A DNA stretch of 64,000 nucleotides from RH-AL1 sp965249685 (lineage in GTDB: Bacteria > Pseudomonadota > Alphaproteobacteria > Rhizobiales > Beijerinckiaceae). The position numbers and the translations under genes are program-made. The stretch's first letter is position 1. Every line of letters begins with the position of its first letter. Where the stretch lies: assembly GCA_965249685.1 (NCBI GenBank), contig CBDFMN010000003.1:744001-808000 (forward strand), in the 5' to 3' direction. Of the stretch, positions 31,818 through 40,427 are shown one piece after another. The notes below the pieces were generated by a model. That model was not told the DNA's origin. It did no database searches and saw only the letters and a list, made by a program, of their open reading frames with translations.

Positions 31818-33110
31818 ATGCGCCTCTCCCGCCTGCACTACAGTTGGATCGTCCTGGCGGTCACCTTCGTCGTCCTGTTGGTCGGCGCTTGCATACGCTC
31901 GACCCCCGGCGTGCTGATCCTTCCCCTGGAGCAGGAGTTTGGCTGGTCGGCGGCGACGATCAGCGGCGCGGTCGCCATCAACATCTTTCTCTACGGCATG
32001 ATCGGCCCGTTTGCCGTCGCGGTGATGGAGCGTTTTGGCCTCCGGCGGAGCGTCTGCGGCGCGCTTCTGCTGCTTGCCGGAGGGGTCGCCTTGACCACGG
32101 GCATGAGTGCGCCCTGGCAGCTCATGGCGCTGTGGGGCGTAGTCGTCGGGTCCGGATCGGGCATGATCGCGCTCGTCCTCGGCGCGACGGTCGCCAACCG
32201 CTGGTTCGTCAAGCGACGCGGCCTCGTCATGGGCGTGCTGACAGCCAGCAGCGCCACCGGTCAGCTCGTCTTCCTGCCGCTGCTGGCGAGCCTCGCGACG
32301 CATCACGGCTGGCGCTCCGTTTCGATCGCAGTGGCGGCGGTGGCGTTGCTCCTTGCCCCGCTAGCGGCGCTGCTTCTGCGCGACCGGCCTTCCGACCTCG
32401 GTCTCGCGCCCTACGGCGGCGAAGCGGTGCTGCCCTTCGCGCGCGGGATGCAGAACCCGGCATGGCGCGCCCTGAGCGCGCTGCGGGACGGCATGCGCCG
32501 CCGCGACTTCTGGCTACTCAGTGGCAGTTTCTTCGTCTGCGGCGCCTCGACCAACGGGCTGATCGGCACGCACCTCATCCCCTCCTGCGCGGACCACGGC
32601 ATCCCCGAGGTCACGGCGGCCAGCCTTCTGGCGCTGATGGGCATCTTCGACTTCTTCGGCACGACGGGTTCGGGCTACCTCTCGGACCGGTTCGACAGCC
32701 GCTTCCTGCTCGCCTGGTATTATGGGCTGCGCGGGCTGTCGCTGCTGTTCCTGCCCTACGCCTTCGACCTCAGCTTCTACGGCCTGCCGGTGTTCGCCGT
32801 CTTCTACGGGCTCGATTGGATCGCCACCGTACCGCCGACCTTGAAGCTTGCGGGCAAGGCGTTCGGCGAGGCCAACGCGGCCTTGATGTTCGGCTGGATC
32901 GCGGCCGCCCACCAAATCGGCGCGGCGGCGGCCGCCTGGCTTGCCGGCCTCGTTCGGACGCGGACGGGCGATTACGCTCCCGCCTTCATCGCGGCCGGCA
33001 TGCTTTGCATCGTCGCCGCGATGATGGTGACGTTGATCGGCGTCGAGTCGCCGCGGCGCCCGGCGCGTTCCGCCCCGGCGTCGCCGGCAGTACCGGAGCC
33101 AGGAGCTTGA
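31818..33110 (+). CDS. major facilitator superfamily transporter
   Basis: 430 aa with about 12 hydrophobic segments. The loop 2-3 motif reads MERFGLRRS, and NRWFVKRRGLVMG in the middle is typical of the monocarboxylate/oxalate-formate antiporter-like branch. The substrate is therefore likely a small organic acid. The transaminase gene starts 66 bases later, so the pair may import and use an amino or oxo acid; that is inference from context. Confidence 0.88.
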   Translation: MRLSRLHYSWIVLAVTFVVLLVGACIRSTPGVLILPLEQEFGWSAATISGAVAINIFLYGMIGPFAVAVMERFGLRRSVCGALLLLAGGVALTTGMSAPWQLMALWGVVVGSGSGMIALVLGATVANRWFVKRRGLVMGVLTASSATGQLVFLPLLASLATHHGWRSVSIAVAAVALLLAPLAALLLRDRPSDLGLAPYGGEAVLPFARGMQNPAWRALSALRDGMRRRDFWLLSGSFFVCGASTNGLIGTHLIPSCADHGIPEVTAASLLALMGIFDFFGTTGSGYLSDRFDSRFLLAWYYGLRGLSLLFLPYAFDLSFYGLPVFAVFYGLDWIATVPPTLKLAGKAFGEANAALMFGWIAAAHQIGAAAAAWLAGLVRTRTGDYAPAFIAAGMLCIVAAMMVTLIGVESPRRPARSAPASPAVPEPGA

Positions 33111-33176
33111 ACTGCGGCGCCTGGGCGGACATCATACCCCAAACGGCCCCACGGTACGGCAATTTGGAGCCCACCA

Positions 33177-34535
33177 ATGTATGAACCCCATGGCGGCGGT
33201 GCCTCCGCCAAACGGAGCAACGTGCCCGCGCTGGACGCGTTCTGGATGCCGTTCACGGCCAACCGGCAGTTCAAAGCGGCGCCGCGCCTGCTCGTCGAAG
33301 CGCATGGAATGTATTACACGGCGCAAGACGGCTATCGCGTCCTCGACGGCACGGCAGGGCTCTGGTGCGTCAACATCGGGCATGGCCGCCAACGCATCGC
33401 CGACGCCGTGGCGCGGCAACTCGCGACGCTCGACTTCGCGCCGACCTTCCAGATGGGCCATCCCGTCGCCTTCGATTTCGCCGAGCGTCTCGCCGCGATC
33501 GCGCCTGGCCGACCAGGGGCCAAGCTCGACCGCATCTTCTTCACGGGGTCCGGGTCCGAATCGGTCGACACCGCGCTCAAGATGGCGCTCGCCTACCAGC
33601 GCGCGATAGGGCAGGGCACCCGCACGCGGCTGATCGGGCGCGAGCGCGGCTATCACGGCGTCGGCTTCGGCGGCATTTCCGTCGGCGGCATTCTCAACAA
33701 CCGGCGCGTCTTCCCCTCGCTGCCCGGCACCGATCACCTGCGCCATACGCACGACCTTGCCCGCAACGCGTTCGTCGCAGGCCAACCCGAGCATGGCGCG
33801 GAGCTCGCCGACGACTTGGACCGTATGGTGGCGCTACACGGGGCCGAGACGATCGCGGCCGTAATCGTCGAACCGGTGGCAGGCTCGACGGGCGTGCTGA
33901 TCCCTCCGAAGGGCTATCTCGAGCGGCTGCGGGCCATTTGCGACCGCTATGGCATTCTGCTCATCTTCGACGAGGTGATCACCGGCTTCGGCCGTCTCGG
34001 TGCCCCCTTCGCAGCCGACTTCTTCGATGTTGCGCCCGACATCATCTGTACGGCCAAGGGGATCACCAACGGCGTCATCCCCATGGGCGCGGTGTTTGCC
34101 GGCCGGCACGTCCACGACGCGCTGATGCATGGGGCGGACGCGGCCATCGAGTTCTTCCACGGCTACACCTATTCCGGCCATCCCGTCGCCGCCGCAGCGG
34201 GCATCGCCGCCCTGTCGATCTACGAGGAGGAGGGGCTGCTGACGCGCGCCGCCACGCTGGCCGACACCTGGGCTGCAGCGATGCACGGGCTGCGCGGCCG
34301 CAAGGCTGTGATCGACGTCCGCACGATCGGCCTGATCGCCGGTATCGAGCTCGCAGCACGACCGGACACGCCCGGCGCGCGCGCCTACGACGTCTTTATC
34401 GATTGCCTCCAGCATGGCCTGCTGGTGCGGGTCACCGGCGACATCGTCGCCCTGTCGCCACCCCTTGTTATCGACGAGGCGGAGATCGCTGCCGCGGCCG
34501 TGATCCTGGGCGAGGCGATCGACCGCGCCGCATGA
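33177..34535 (+). CDS. omega-amino acid:pyruvate aminotransferase
   Basis: Class III PLP aminotransferase, 452 aa. DAFWMPFTANRQFKAAPR and GLWCVNIGHGR are typical of beta-alanine:pyruvate transaminases. FFTGSGSES, FDEVITGFGRLG and the PLP lysine Lys294 in TAKGITNG complete the active site. The reaction transfers an amino group from beta-alanine or another omega-amino acid to pyruvate. A GGAG lies upstream of the ATG. It probably works with the MFS carrier just before it. Confidence 0.9.
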   Translation: MYEPHGGGASAKRSNVPALDAFWMPFTANRQFKAAPRLLVEAHGMYYTAQDGYRVLDGTAGLWCVNIGHGRQRIADAVARQLATLDFAPTFQMGHPVAFDFAERLAAIAPGRPGAKLDRIFFTGSGSESVDTALKMALAYQRAIGQGTRTRLIGRERGYHGVGFGGISVGGILNNRRVFPSLPGTDHLRHTHDLARNAFVAGQPEHGAELADDLDRMVALHGAETIAAVIVEPVAGSTGVLIPPKGYLERLRAICDRYGILLIFDEVITGFGRLGAPFAADFFDVAPDIICTAKGITNGVIPMGAVFAGRHVHDALMHGADAAIEFFHGYTYSGHPVAAAAGIAALSIYEEEGLLTRAATLADTWAAAMHGLRGRKAVIDVRTIGLIAGIELAARPDTPGARAYDVFIDCLQHGLLVRVTGDIVALSPPLVIDEAEIAAAAVILGEAIDRAA

Positions 34536-34629
34536 TCGCCCGCAGCTGCAAACATCGGTCAAACGGTGTACAGGGCAAGGGCTTTGCGGTAGATAAGAGC
34601 TGTCGGTTCGGCGCGCGATCCGGCAGGAC

Positions 34630-34706
34630 CGGGGTATAGCGCAGTCTGGTAGCGCGGAAGTTTTGGGTACTTCAGGTCGGAGGTTCGAATCCTCCTGCCC
34701 CGACCA
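34630..34706 (+). tRNA. tRNA-Pro (UGG)
   Basis: 77 nt with encoded CCA. Acceptor CGGGGTA / TGCCCCG pairs with one T-G; anticodon loop TTTTGGGTA carries TGG. Confidence 0.96.
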
Positions 34707-34744
34707 CATCCTTGCCAGACGGCGCATCAGTCGAGGAGTCTGTG

Positions 34745-35050
34745 ATGACCGCGCGTATTTTCAAGCCTGTCCGCTCGGCCACGCAATCGGGTGCCAAGGC
34801 CACCAAGCTGTGGCAGTTGATCTACGAGCCGGAGGTGGCGGAAGTCATCGAGCCGCTGATGGGCTGGACCAGTTCGAGCGACATGAACCGGCAGATCAAG
34901 CTCAGCTTCTCCACCAAGGAAGAGGCCGTCGCCTACGCCGAGCGCAACGGCCTCACGTACCGCGTGGAGGAGCCGAAGCCGATCGTGCCGAAGGTCTTCT
35001 CCTATTCGGACAATTTCAAATCGACGCGTCGCGGACAGTGGACGCACTAG
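34745..35050 (+). CDS. NDUFS4-type NADH dehydrogenase subunit
   Basis: 101 aa, of the ETC complex I subunit (NDUFS4, 18-kDa) family, an accessory subunit shared by alphaproteobacteria and mitochondria. It contains MTARIFKP, WQLIYEP, PLMGWTSSSDMNRQ, FSTKEEAVAYAERNG and the C-terminal DNFKSTRRGQWTH. GAGGAG seven bases upstream gives the start. It lies alone between tRNA-Pro and tRNA-Arg; the nuo operon is not here. Confidence 0.95.
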   Translation: MTARIFKPVRSATQSGAKATKLWQLIYEPEVAEVIEPLMGWTSSSDMNRQIKLSFSTKEEAVAYAERNGLTYRVEEPKPIVPKVFSYSDNFKSTRRGQWTH

Positions 35051-35132
35051 GCGCGTCTTCAGCGCACGAACTCGGGCCTCGCCAAGGTTAACGGGCGCTG
35101 GAGCCCGTTGACGCCTTAAGACCGGCCCCTTC

Positions 35133-35209
35133 GGCCCCATAGCTCAGCTGGATAGAGCAGCCGCCTTCTAAGCGGCAGGTCGCAGGTTCGAACCCTGCTG
35201 GGGTCGCCA
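35133..35209 (+). tRNA. tRNA-Arg (UCU)
   Basis: 77 nt with encoded CCA. Acceptor GGCCCCA / TGGGGTC pairs with one G-T; anticodon loop CTTCTAA carries TCT. Confidence 0.96.
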
Positions 35210-35214
35210 TCCCT

Positions 35215-35255
35215 GCCAAGCCGCCCGACAACCATCCGTTATCGGGCGGCTTGGC
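35215..35255 (+). terminator. inverted repeat after tRNA-Arg, probable terminator
   Basis: 14-bp perfect stem 35215-35228 / 35242-35255 (GCCAAGCCGCCCGA) around a 13-nt loop, starting 5 bases past the tRNA. There is no T-run, so termination may need Rho; the stem could also protect RNA ends. Confidence 0.6.
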
Positions 35256-35312
35256 CCGCGTCGCCGCCGGAGCATCGGGTCGAGCGCTTCCCTCCTCGAT
35301 GCCCGGCCCCGT

Positions 35313-35924
35313 CTACTTCTGCTCGAACGCGCCGTTGATCGTCAGGTGCACCTTGTCGGAGATGAGGGGCACGTAGGTCTTCACGCCGAAGTCGCTGCGC
35401 TGAATGTCGCCGCTGATGTCGAAACCCACCGTGTACTTCTTGTTAAGCGGGTTCACGCCCGAGCCAACGAAATGCGCCAGAAGGGTGACGGGCTTCGTGA
35501 CGCCGTGGATGGTGAGGTCGCCCATGACTTTGGCCTCGCCCTTACCGGCGAGGGCGACGCTCTTGGACTTGAACGTCATGGTCGGGAAGCTCGCGGCGTC
35601 GAGCCAGTCCTTGCTCTTCAACTCGTCGTCGAGCTTGGAACTGGTTGTGGAGACGGTCGCGACCGGCACCGTGACCTCGAGCGCGCTTTTGTCCGGCGTC
35701 TTGGCCGAGAGGTCGAGCGTCCCGGACACGTTGGTCAGCCGACCCTCGTAATGGGTAAAGCCCATGTGGAGGACGCTGAATTCCACCTGCGTATGGTTGG
35801 GCTCGACGACGTAGCTGCCGCTCTGCACGGCAGTGGGATCGACGTTGGCGGCGGGCGCCTGGGCGCGAGCGGGGGCGCTCGCGGCAAACACGGCGAGGGC
35901 CGCAGCGGCGATAGTCTTTGTCAT
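35313..35924 (-). CDS. YceI-family periplasmic protein
   Basis: 203 aa. Signal peptide with Ala-rich core ending ARAQA, then a YceI lipocalin-like barrel: VEPNHTQVEFSVLHMG, LDDELKSKDWLDAASFPTMTF, GDLTIHGVTKPV and GFDISGDIQRSDFGV are all family markers. YceI proteins bind isoprenoids such as ubiquinone in a hydrophobic pocket. It lies next to a ubiquinone hydroxylase gene on the same strand, separated by 111 bases. Confidence 0.94.
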   Translation of the reverse strand: MTKTIAAAALAVFAASAPARAQAPAANVDPTAVQSGSYVVEPNHTQVEFSVLHMGFTHYEGRLTNVSGTLDLSAKTPDKSALEVTVPVATVSTTSSKLDDELKSKDWLDAASFPTMTFKSKSVALAGKGEAKVMGDLTIHGVTKPVTLLAHFVGSGVNPLNKKYTVGFDISGDIQRSDFGVKTYVPLISDKVHLTINGAFEQK

Positions 35925-36035
35925 GGGGTTCTCGCGGAAAGACGCTTCAGGGACGCGCGCCGACCTTAGAGGATATCCCGTTCGGGTGCAGCCGCCTTTC
36001 GAGGAAACGGTGCGTTGCCAAAGTGATGCGGTTCG

Positions 36036-37253
36036 TCAGGCGACCGGGCCTGGCGGCACGATGCCTTCACGCAGCAGCGCGCGGCGCAGGGGGCCGATAA
36101 GCCGCACTGCGATGGTGCCAGCGCCGCGGATCGCATCCACCGCCGCGAAGTCCGTCATGATCGAGCGGTTCAGGACATCGACGCCGCTGGTGCGCAAGGC
36201 GACGTCGCGTCGTCGCGCGCGCTCGTAATCGGCGAGCACCGCGCCGGCGCCGATGTCCGCGTTCCGCGCGCGCGCCGCGCCCAGCGTTGCCACGAGCTGT
36301 GCGACATCCCGCAGCGTCAGGTTCAGGCCCTGCGCCGCCAGAGGGGGAAAGGCGTGGGCTGCCTCGCCGATCAGCGCGATGCGCGGGCCGGCGAGCCGGC
36401 TCGCCCGCAATCCGCCCATGGGGAAGAAACCGCGGGCTGGCTCCAGCTTCAGGCGCCCGACGATCGATCGTGTCTGATGCTGCAGCTCGAGCGCGAACGC
36501 GTCATCGTCCAAGGCGCGGCGTCGATCGCCCTCGCGCGGCGACATCAGCCAAACCAGCGACGACCGGTGCGGTTCGGCCTCGGTACCCTTCAGGGGCACG
36601 AGGGTGCAGGGACCTGCGCGAGTATGGAACTCGGTGGAGCACCCGTTATGCGGCTTACGGTGCGACAGAAGGGCGGTGATGGCCACTTGGGGGTAGTGCC
36701 AAGCCCGCGCGGCGATACGGGCGCGGAGCCGCGCGAGCGAGCGCCGCCCGTCGGCGGCGACGATCAGGCGTCCCGTGAAGACACGACCGTCTTCGCCCGT
36801 GACGCGGACGCGCTCGTCCTCGAAGTCCACGGTCGCCAGTCGGTCCCGCGTGAGCGTCAGGTTCGGGAGCGTCGCCGCCTCGTCGACCAAACCTTGGATG
36901 AGGCGGTCGATTTCGACGTTGGACCCGAGCGCGTCGAGCTCGATCTCGGCAGCGTTGAGGGTCAGGTTCGGCACCGGTAGGAATGGACCGGTGTCGTCGA
37001 TCATGGTGATTGCCTTGATCGGCTGCGCCCTGGCCGCGAACCGATGCCAGACATCGATTTGGCGCAGAAAACGCAGCGACCCTTCGAAGAGGGCGACCGT
37101 GCGCCCTGTCGGCCTCGCATCGATGGGCCCGGCGCAGATGACGCTCCATCCGCTCTTTGCGAGCGCAACGGCAGCGAGGAGACCCGCCGAACCGGCGCCG
37201 GAGACGACAACGTCGGCGGCGGTCAAGGAGGTGGACGTGTCGGACGGGCTCAC
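36036..37253 (-). CDS. FAD-dependent ubiquinone-biosynthesis hydroxylase (UbiH/UbiF/COQ6 family)
   Basis: 405-aa flavoprotein monooxygenase. VVVSGAGSAGLLAAVALA near residue 17 binds FAD; the second site GEAAHAFPPLAAQGLN corresponds to the usual GDAAHxxxPxxGQGxN. The family hydroxylates the ubiquinone ring; which position (C1, C5 or C6) cannot be decided here. GTG at 37253 with GGAG seven bases upstream gives the start. Downstream of gltA on the same strand. Confidence 0.88.
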   Translation of the reverse strand: MSPSDTSTSLTAADVVVSGAGSAGLLAAVALAKSGWSVICAGPIDARPTGRTVALFEGSLRFLRQIDVWHRFAARAQPIKAITMIDDTGPFLPVPNLTLNAAEIELDALGSNVEIDRLIQGLVDEAATLPNLTLTRDRLATVDFEDERVRVTGEDGRVFTGRLIVAADGRRSLARLRARIAARAWHYPQVAITALLSHRKPHNGCSTEFHTRAGPCTLVPLKGTEAEPHRSSLVWLMSPREGDRRRALDDDAFALELQHQTRSIVGRLKLEPARGFFPMGGLRASRLAGPRIALIGEAAHAFPPLAAQGLNLTLRDVAQLVATLGAARARNADIGAGAVLADYERARRRDVALRTSGVDVLNRSIMTDFAAVDAIRGAGTIAVRLIGPLRRALLREGIVPPGPVA

Positions 37254-37352
37254 AGATCACTCCAGGACAGTTCGTTCCCGGAAGACTTGGGACCGGGCGA
37301 GGGGGACGGCAAGCCGGCGGAAAGCCTCACCCCCGTCGCGGCGGCTCTGCGG

Positions 37353-38642
37353 TCAGCGCCTCTCGGCCAGCACGTAGTCGCGCTTGGGGTGCCCAGTGTA
37401 GAGCTGGCGCGGCCGCCCGATCTTCTGGTGCGGATCCTCGATCATTTCCTTCCATTGCGCGATCCAGCCGGCGGTGCGCGCCACGGCGAACAGCACGGTG
37501 AACATGGACGTCGGGAAGCCCATCGCCTTGAGGGTGATGCCCGAGTAGAAGTCGATGTTGGGGTAGAGCTTGCGCTCGATGAAATACTCGTCCGTGAGCG
37601 CGATCCGCTCCAGCTCGATGGCGATTTCGAGAAGCGGGTCGTCCTTGATGCCCACTTCGGCCAGAACCTCGTGGCAGGTCTTCTGCATGATCTTGGCGCG
37701 AGGGTCGTAGTTCTTGTAGACGCGGTGGCCAAAACCCATCAGCCGGAACGGATCGTCCTTGTCCTTGGCGCGGGCGATGAACGTCGGGATGTTCTCGACC
37801 GAGCCGATCTCCGCCAGCATCTTCAGGGCCGCCTCGTTGGCGCCACCGTGCGCCGGGCCCCACAGGCAGGCCACGCCGGCCGCGATGCAGGCGAACGGGT
37901 TGGCGCCGGAGGAGCCGGCAAGGCGGACCGTCGAGGTCGAGGCGTTTTGCTCGTGGTCGGCGTGGAGGATGAAGATCCGGTCGAGTGCGCGCGCCATGAT
38001 CGGGTTGACCTTGTACTCCTCGCACGGCACCGCGTAGCACATCTTGAGGAAGTTCGAGGCGTAGTCGAGGGTGTTGTCCGGGTACACGAAGGGCTGGCCG
38101 ATCGTGTACTTGTAGGCCATGGCCGCCAGCGTCGGCAGCTTGGCGATCAGCCGCATCGAGGCGATCATCCGCACCTGCGGATCGGCAATGTTCGTTACGT
38201 CGTGGTAGAACGCCGACATCGCCCCGACCGACCCGACCATCACCGCCATAGGGTGCGCGTCGCGGCGAAAACCCTGGAAGAAGCGCGTCATCTGCTCGTG
38301 CACCATCGTGTGGCGCTGGACGCGATACTCGAAATCAACGGCATGTTCTGCGGTCGGCAACTCGCCGTAGAGCAGGAGGTAGCAGGTCTCCAGGAAGGTG
38401 CCGTGCTCGGCGATCTGCTCGATCGGGTAGCCGCGGTACAGCAGCACGCCCGCATCGCCGTCGATGTAGGTGATCGCGGATTCGCAGCTTGCCGTGGACG
38501 TAAAGCCCGGGTCGTAGGTAAACATGCCGGACTGGGCGTAAAGCTTCGAGATGTCCGCGACGGCCGGACCGACGGACCCTTCCTTGACGGGCAGGTTCAG
38601 GGTCTTGCCGGCGATGTTGAGGGATCCGTTCGTTGTGCTCAT
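37353..38642 (-). CDS. gltA: citrate synthase
   Basis: Condenses acetyl-CoA with oxaloacetate, first step of the TCA cycle. The 429-aa protein is of the gram-negative hexameric type. Catalytic histidines and Asp are visible in LHADHEQNASTSTVR, GPAHGGANE and MGFGHRVYKNYDPRA. GGAAGG eight bases upstream of ATG 38642 supports the start over a longer open frame beginning at 38792. It is probably co-directional with gltX, 157 bases downstream of it. Confidence 0.97.
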   Translation of the reverse strand: MSTTNGSLNIAGKTLNLPVKEGSVGPAVADISKLYAQSGMFTYDPGFTSTASCESAITYIDGDAGVLLYRGYPIEQIAEHGTFLETCYLLLYGELPTAEHAVDFEYRVQRHTMVHEQMTRFFQGFRRDAHPMAVMVGSVGAMSAFYHDVTNIADPQVRMIASMRLIAKLPTLAAMAYKYTIGQPFVYPDNTLDYASNFLKMCYAVPCEEYKVNPIMARALDRIFILHADHEQNASTSTVRLAGSSGANPFACIAAGVACLWGPAHGGANEAALKMLAEIGSVENIPTFIARAKDKDDPFRLMGFGHRVYKNYDPRAKIMQKTCHEVLAEVGIKDDPLLEIAIELERIALTDEYFIERKLYPNIDFYSGITLKAMGFPTSMFTVLFAVARTAGWIAQWKEMIEDPHQKIGRPRQLYTGHPKRDYVLAERR

Positions 38643-38799
38643 GAACGTGCCTTCCAGCGGGTAAAACGCCACAAGACGAGGCCGGCCCGCGACTGCGGCA
38701 GCCGTGCTAAGCGTATTGCGTTGCGGCAGGATTAACGCATCGCTCAGGGGCTCACAAGCAGTGCTGCCGAGCGCGTGCCATACTTGGAACAAAATCTTT

Positions 38800-40215
38800 T
38801 CAGGCGGCTTGGTCCTGCAGGCGCCCGAGGCTCTCGCCGCGTCCCAGCACGGCGAAAACGTCGAAGATGCCGGGCGACACGGCCCGTCCGGTCAGCGCGG
38901 CCCGCAGCGGCTGGGCGACCTGGCCGAGCTTCGTCCGGGTGTCGGCGACGTAGAGCCGCACGGCGGCTTCGACCGTCGCAGCGCTCCAATCGTCAAGGAG
39001 GGCAAAGCGGGGGAGCAGCGCACGGATATGCTCGCGTCCGCCCGCGTCCAGAATGCCGAGGGCCTTCTCGTCCATCAACAGGGGCCGCGCGGCGAAGAGG
39101 AAGCCGGCGCCGTCAAGCAGTTCGACCAGAGTCCGCGCGCGCTCCTTCAGGCCAGGCATGGCGGCGAGCAGCTTTTCGCGCATCGCAGCGTCCAGGGTCA
39201 GGTTGCCGCTGTTGGGCAGGTACGGCCACGCCCTCTCGAGCGCGGCCATCAGTTCCGCGTCGGAGGCGGCCCGCATGACGTGGCCATCGACGTTCTCCAA
39301 CTTGGCGAAGTCGAAGCGCGCTGGCGAGCGACCAATGCCGGCAAGGTCGAAGGCCTCGATCATCTCCGGCATGGAGAAGAACTCGCGATCGCCTTGCGAC
39401 CAGCCAAGGCGCAGGAGGTAGTTGCGCACGGCTTGCGGCAGGTAGCCCAAGGCGCGGTAGGCGTCGACGCCGAGCGCGCCGTGCCGCTTCGACAGCTTGG
39501 CGCCATCGGGGCCATGGATCAGCGGGATGTGCGCCATGGCGGGCACGCGCCAGCCTAGTGCCTGATAAATCTGGGTCTGCCGCGCCGCATTGGTAAGGTG
39601 GTCGTCGCCGCGAATGATCTGGGTGACGCCCATGTCGTGGTCGTCGACGACGACGGCGAGCATGTATGTGGGTGTGCCGTCCGAGCGCAGCAGGACCATA
39701 TCGTCGAGGTCCTTGTTGGCCCAGGTCACGCGCCCCTGCACCTTGTCCTCCACCACCGTGTCGCCATCGAGCGGCGCGCGCAGGCGGATCACCGGTGTCG
39801 CGCCGGCGGGCGCCTCGGCGGGGTCACGGTCGCGCCAGCGCCCGTCGTAGCGCGGCGTCCGCTTTTCCGCGCGCGCCTGCTCCCGCATCGCGTCGAGCTC
39901 GGCTTGGCTCGCGTAGCAGCGGTAGGCGTGGCCGCTCGCCAGCAGCCCGTCGGCGACCTCGCGATGCCGCGCGGCGCGCTGGAACTGATAGATCGTCTCT
40001 CCGTCGCCTTCCAGGCCGAGCCAAGACAGACCGTCGAGGATCGCCGCAATAGCGGCAGGCGTCGAGCGTTCCCGGTCCGTGTCCTCGATGCGCAGCAGCA
40101 TGCGGCCGCCGTGCCGACGCGCGTAAAGCCAGTTGAATAAGGCCGTTCGTGCCCCGCCGATATGCAGAAAGCCGGTCGGCGAGGGAGCGAAGCGCGTGAC
40201 GACCTCTTCGGCCAT
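38800..40215 (-). CDS. gltX: glutamyl-tRNA synthetase
   Basis: Class I aminoacyl-tRNA synthetase, 471 aa. FAPSPTGFLHIGGARTALFNWLYARR holds the HIGH-type motif at residues 18-21; RIEDTDRERS binds glutamate; GAKLSKRHG near residue 240 is the KMSKS motif. The insertion at RCYASQAELD lacks the zinc cysteines. It lies just upstream of gltA, as in many Hyphomicrobiales. Some alphaproteobacteria hold two gltX genes; this copy cannot be typed as discriminating or not. Confidence 0.96.
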   Translation of the reverse strand: MAEEVVTRFAPSPTGFLHIGGARTALFNWLYARRHGGRMLLRIEDTDRERSTPAAIAAILDGLSWLGLEGDGETIYQFQRAARHREVADGLLASGHAYRCYASQAELDAMREQARAEKRTPRYDGRWRDRDPAEAPAGATPVIRLRAPLDGDTVVEDKVQGRVTWANKDLDDMVLLRSDGTPTYMLAVVVDDHDMGVTQIIRGDDHLTNAARQTQIYQALGWRVPAMAHIPLIHGPDGAKLSKRHGALGVDAYRALGYLPQAVRNYLLRLGWSQGDREFFSMPEMIEAFDLAGIGRSPARFDFAKLENVDGHVMRAASDAELMAALERAWPYLPNSGNLTLDAAMREKLLAAMPGLKERARTLVELLDGAGFLFAARPLLMDEKALGILDAGGREHIRALLPRFALLDDWSAATVEAAVRLYVADTRTKLGQVAQPLRAALTGRAVSPGIFDVFAVLGRGESLGRLQDQAA

Positions 40216-40427
40216 GCATAAGTTCCTGAAGCGAGAGTGGCCGTGCGGGTGGCGGAGTGCCGGCTGCGCGCGGCGTCCTTAGCATGGATCGCGGGCAAGG
40301 CCAGCGCCGCTGCCCGAACCGCGGGCGGGACAAGACGCGGGGCATAAATCGTGCGACACGGCGCGGCCCGCTCTCGGGACCGGCCTGCCGCGCAGAGCCG
40401 CCTTCGACAAACAAGGAGTTTTACAAG

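Noticed and set aside
37044..38735. 563-codon plus-strand frame opposite gltA
   Set aside because: Antisense shadow of citrate synthase.
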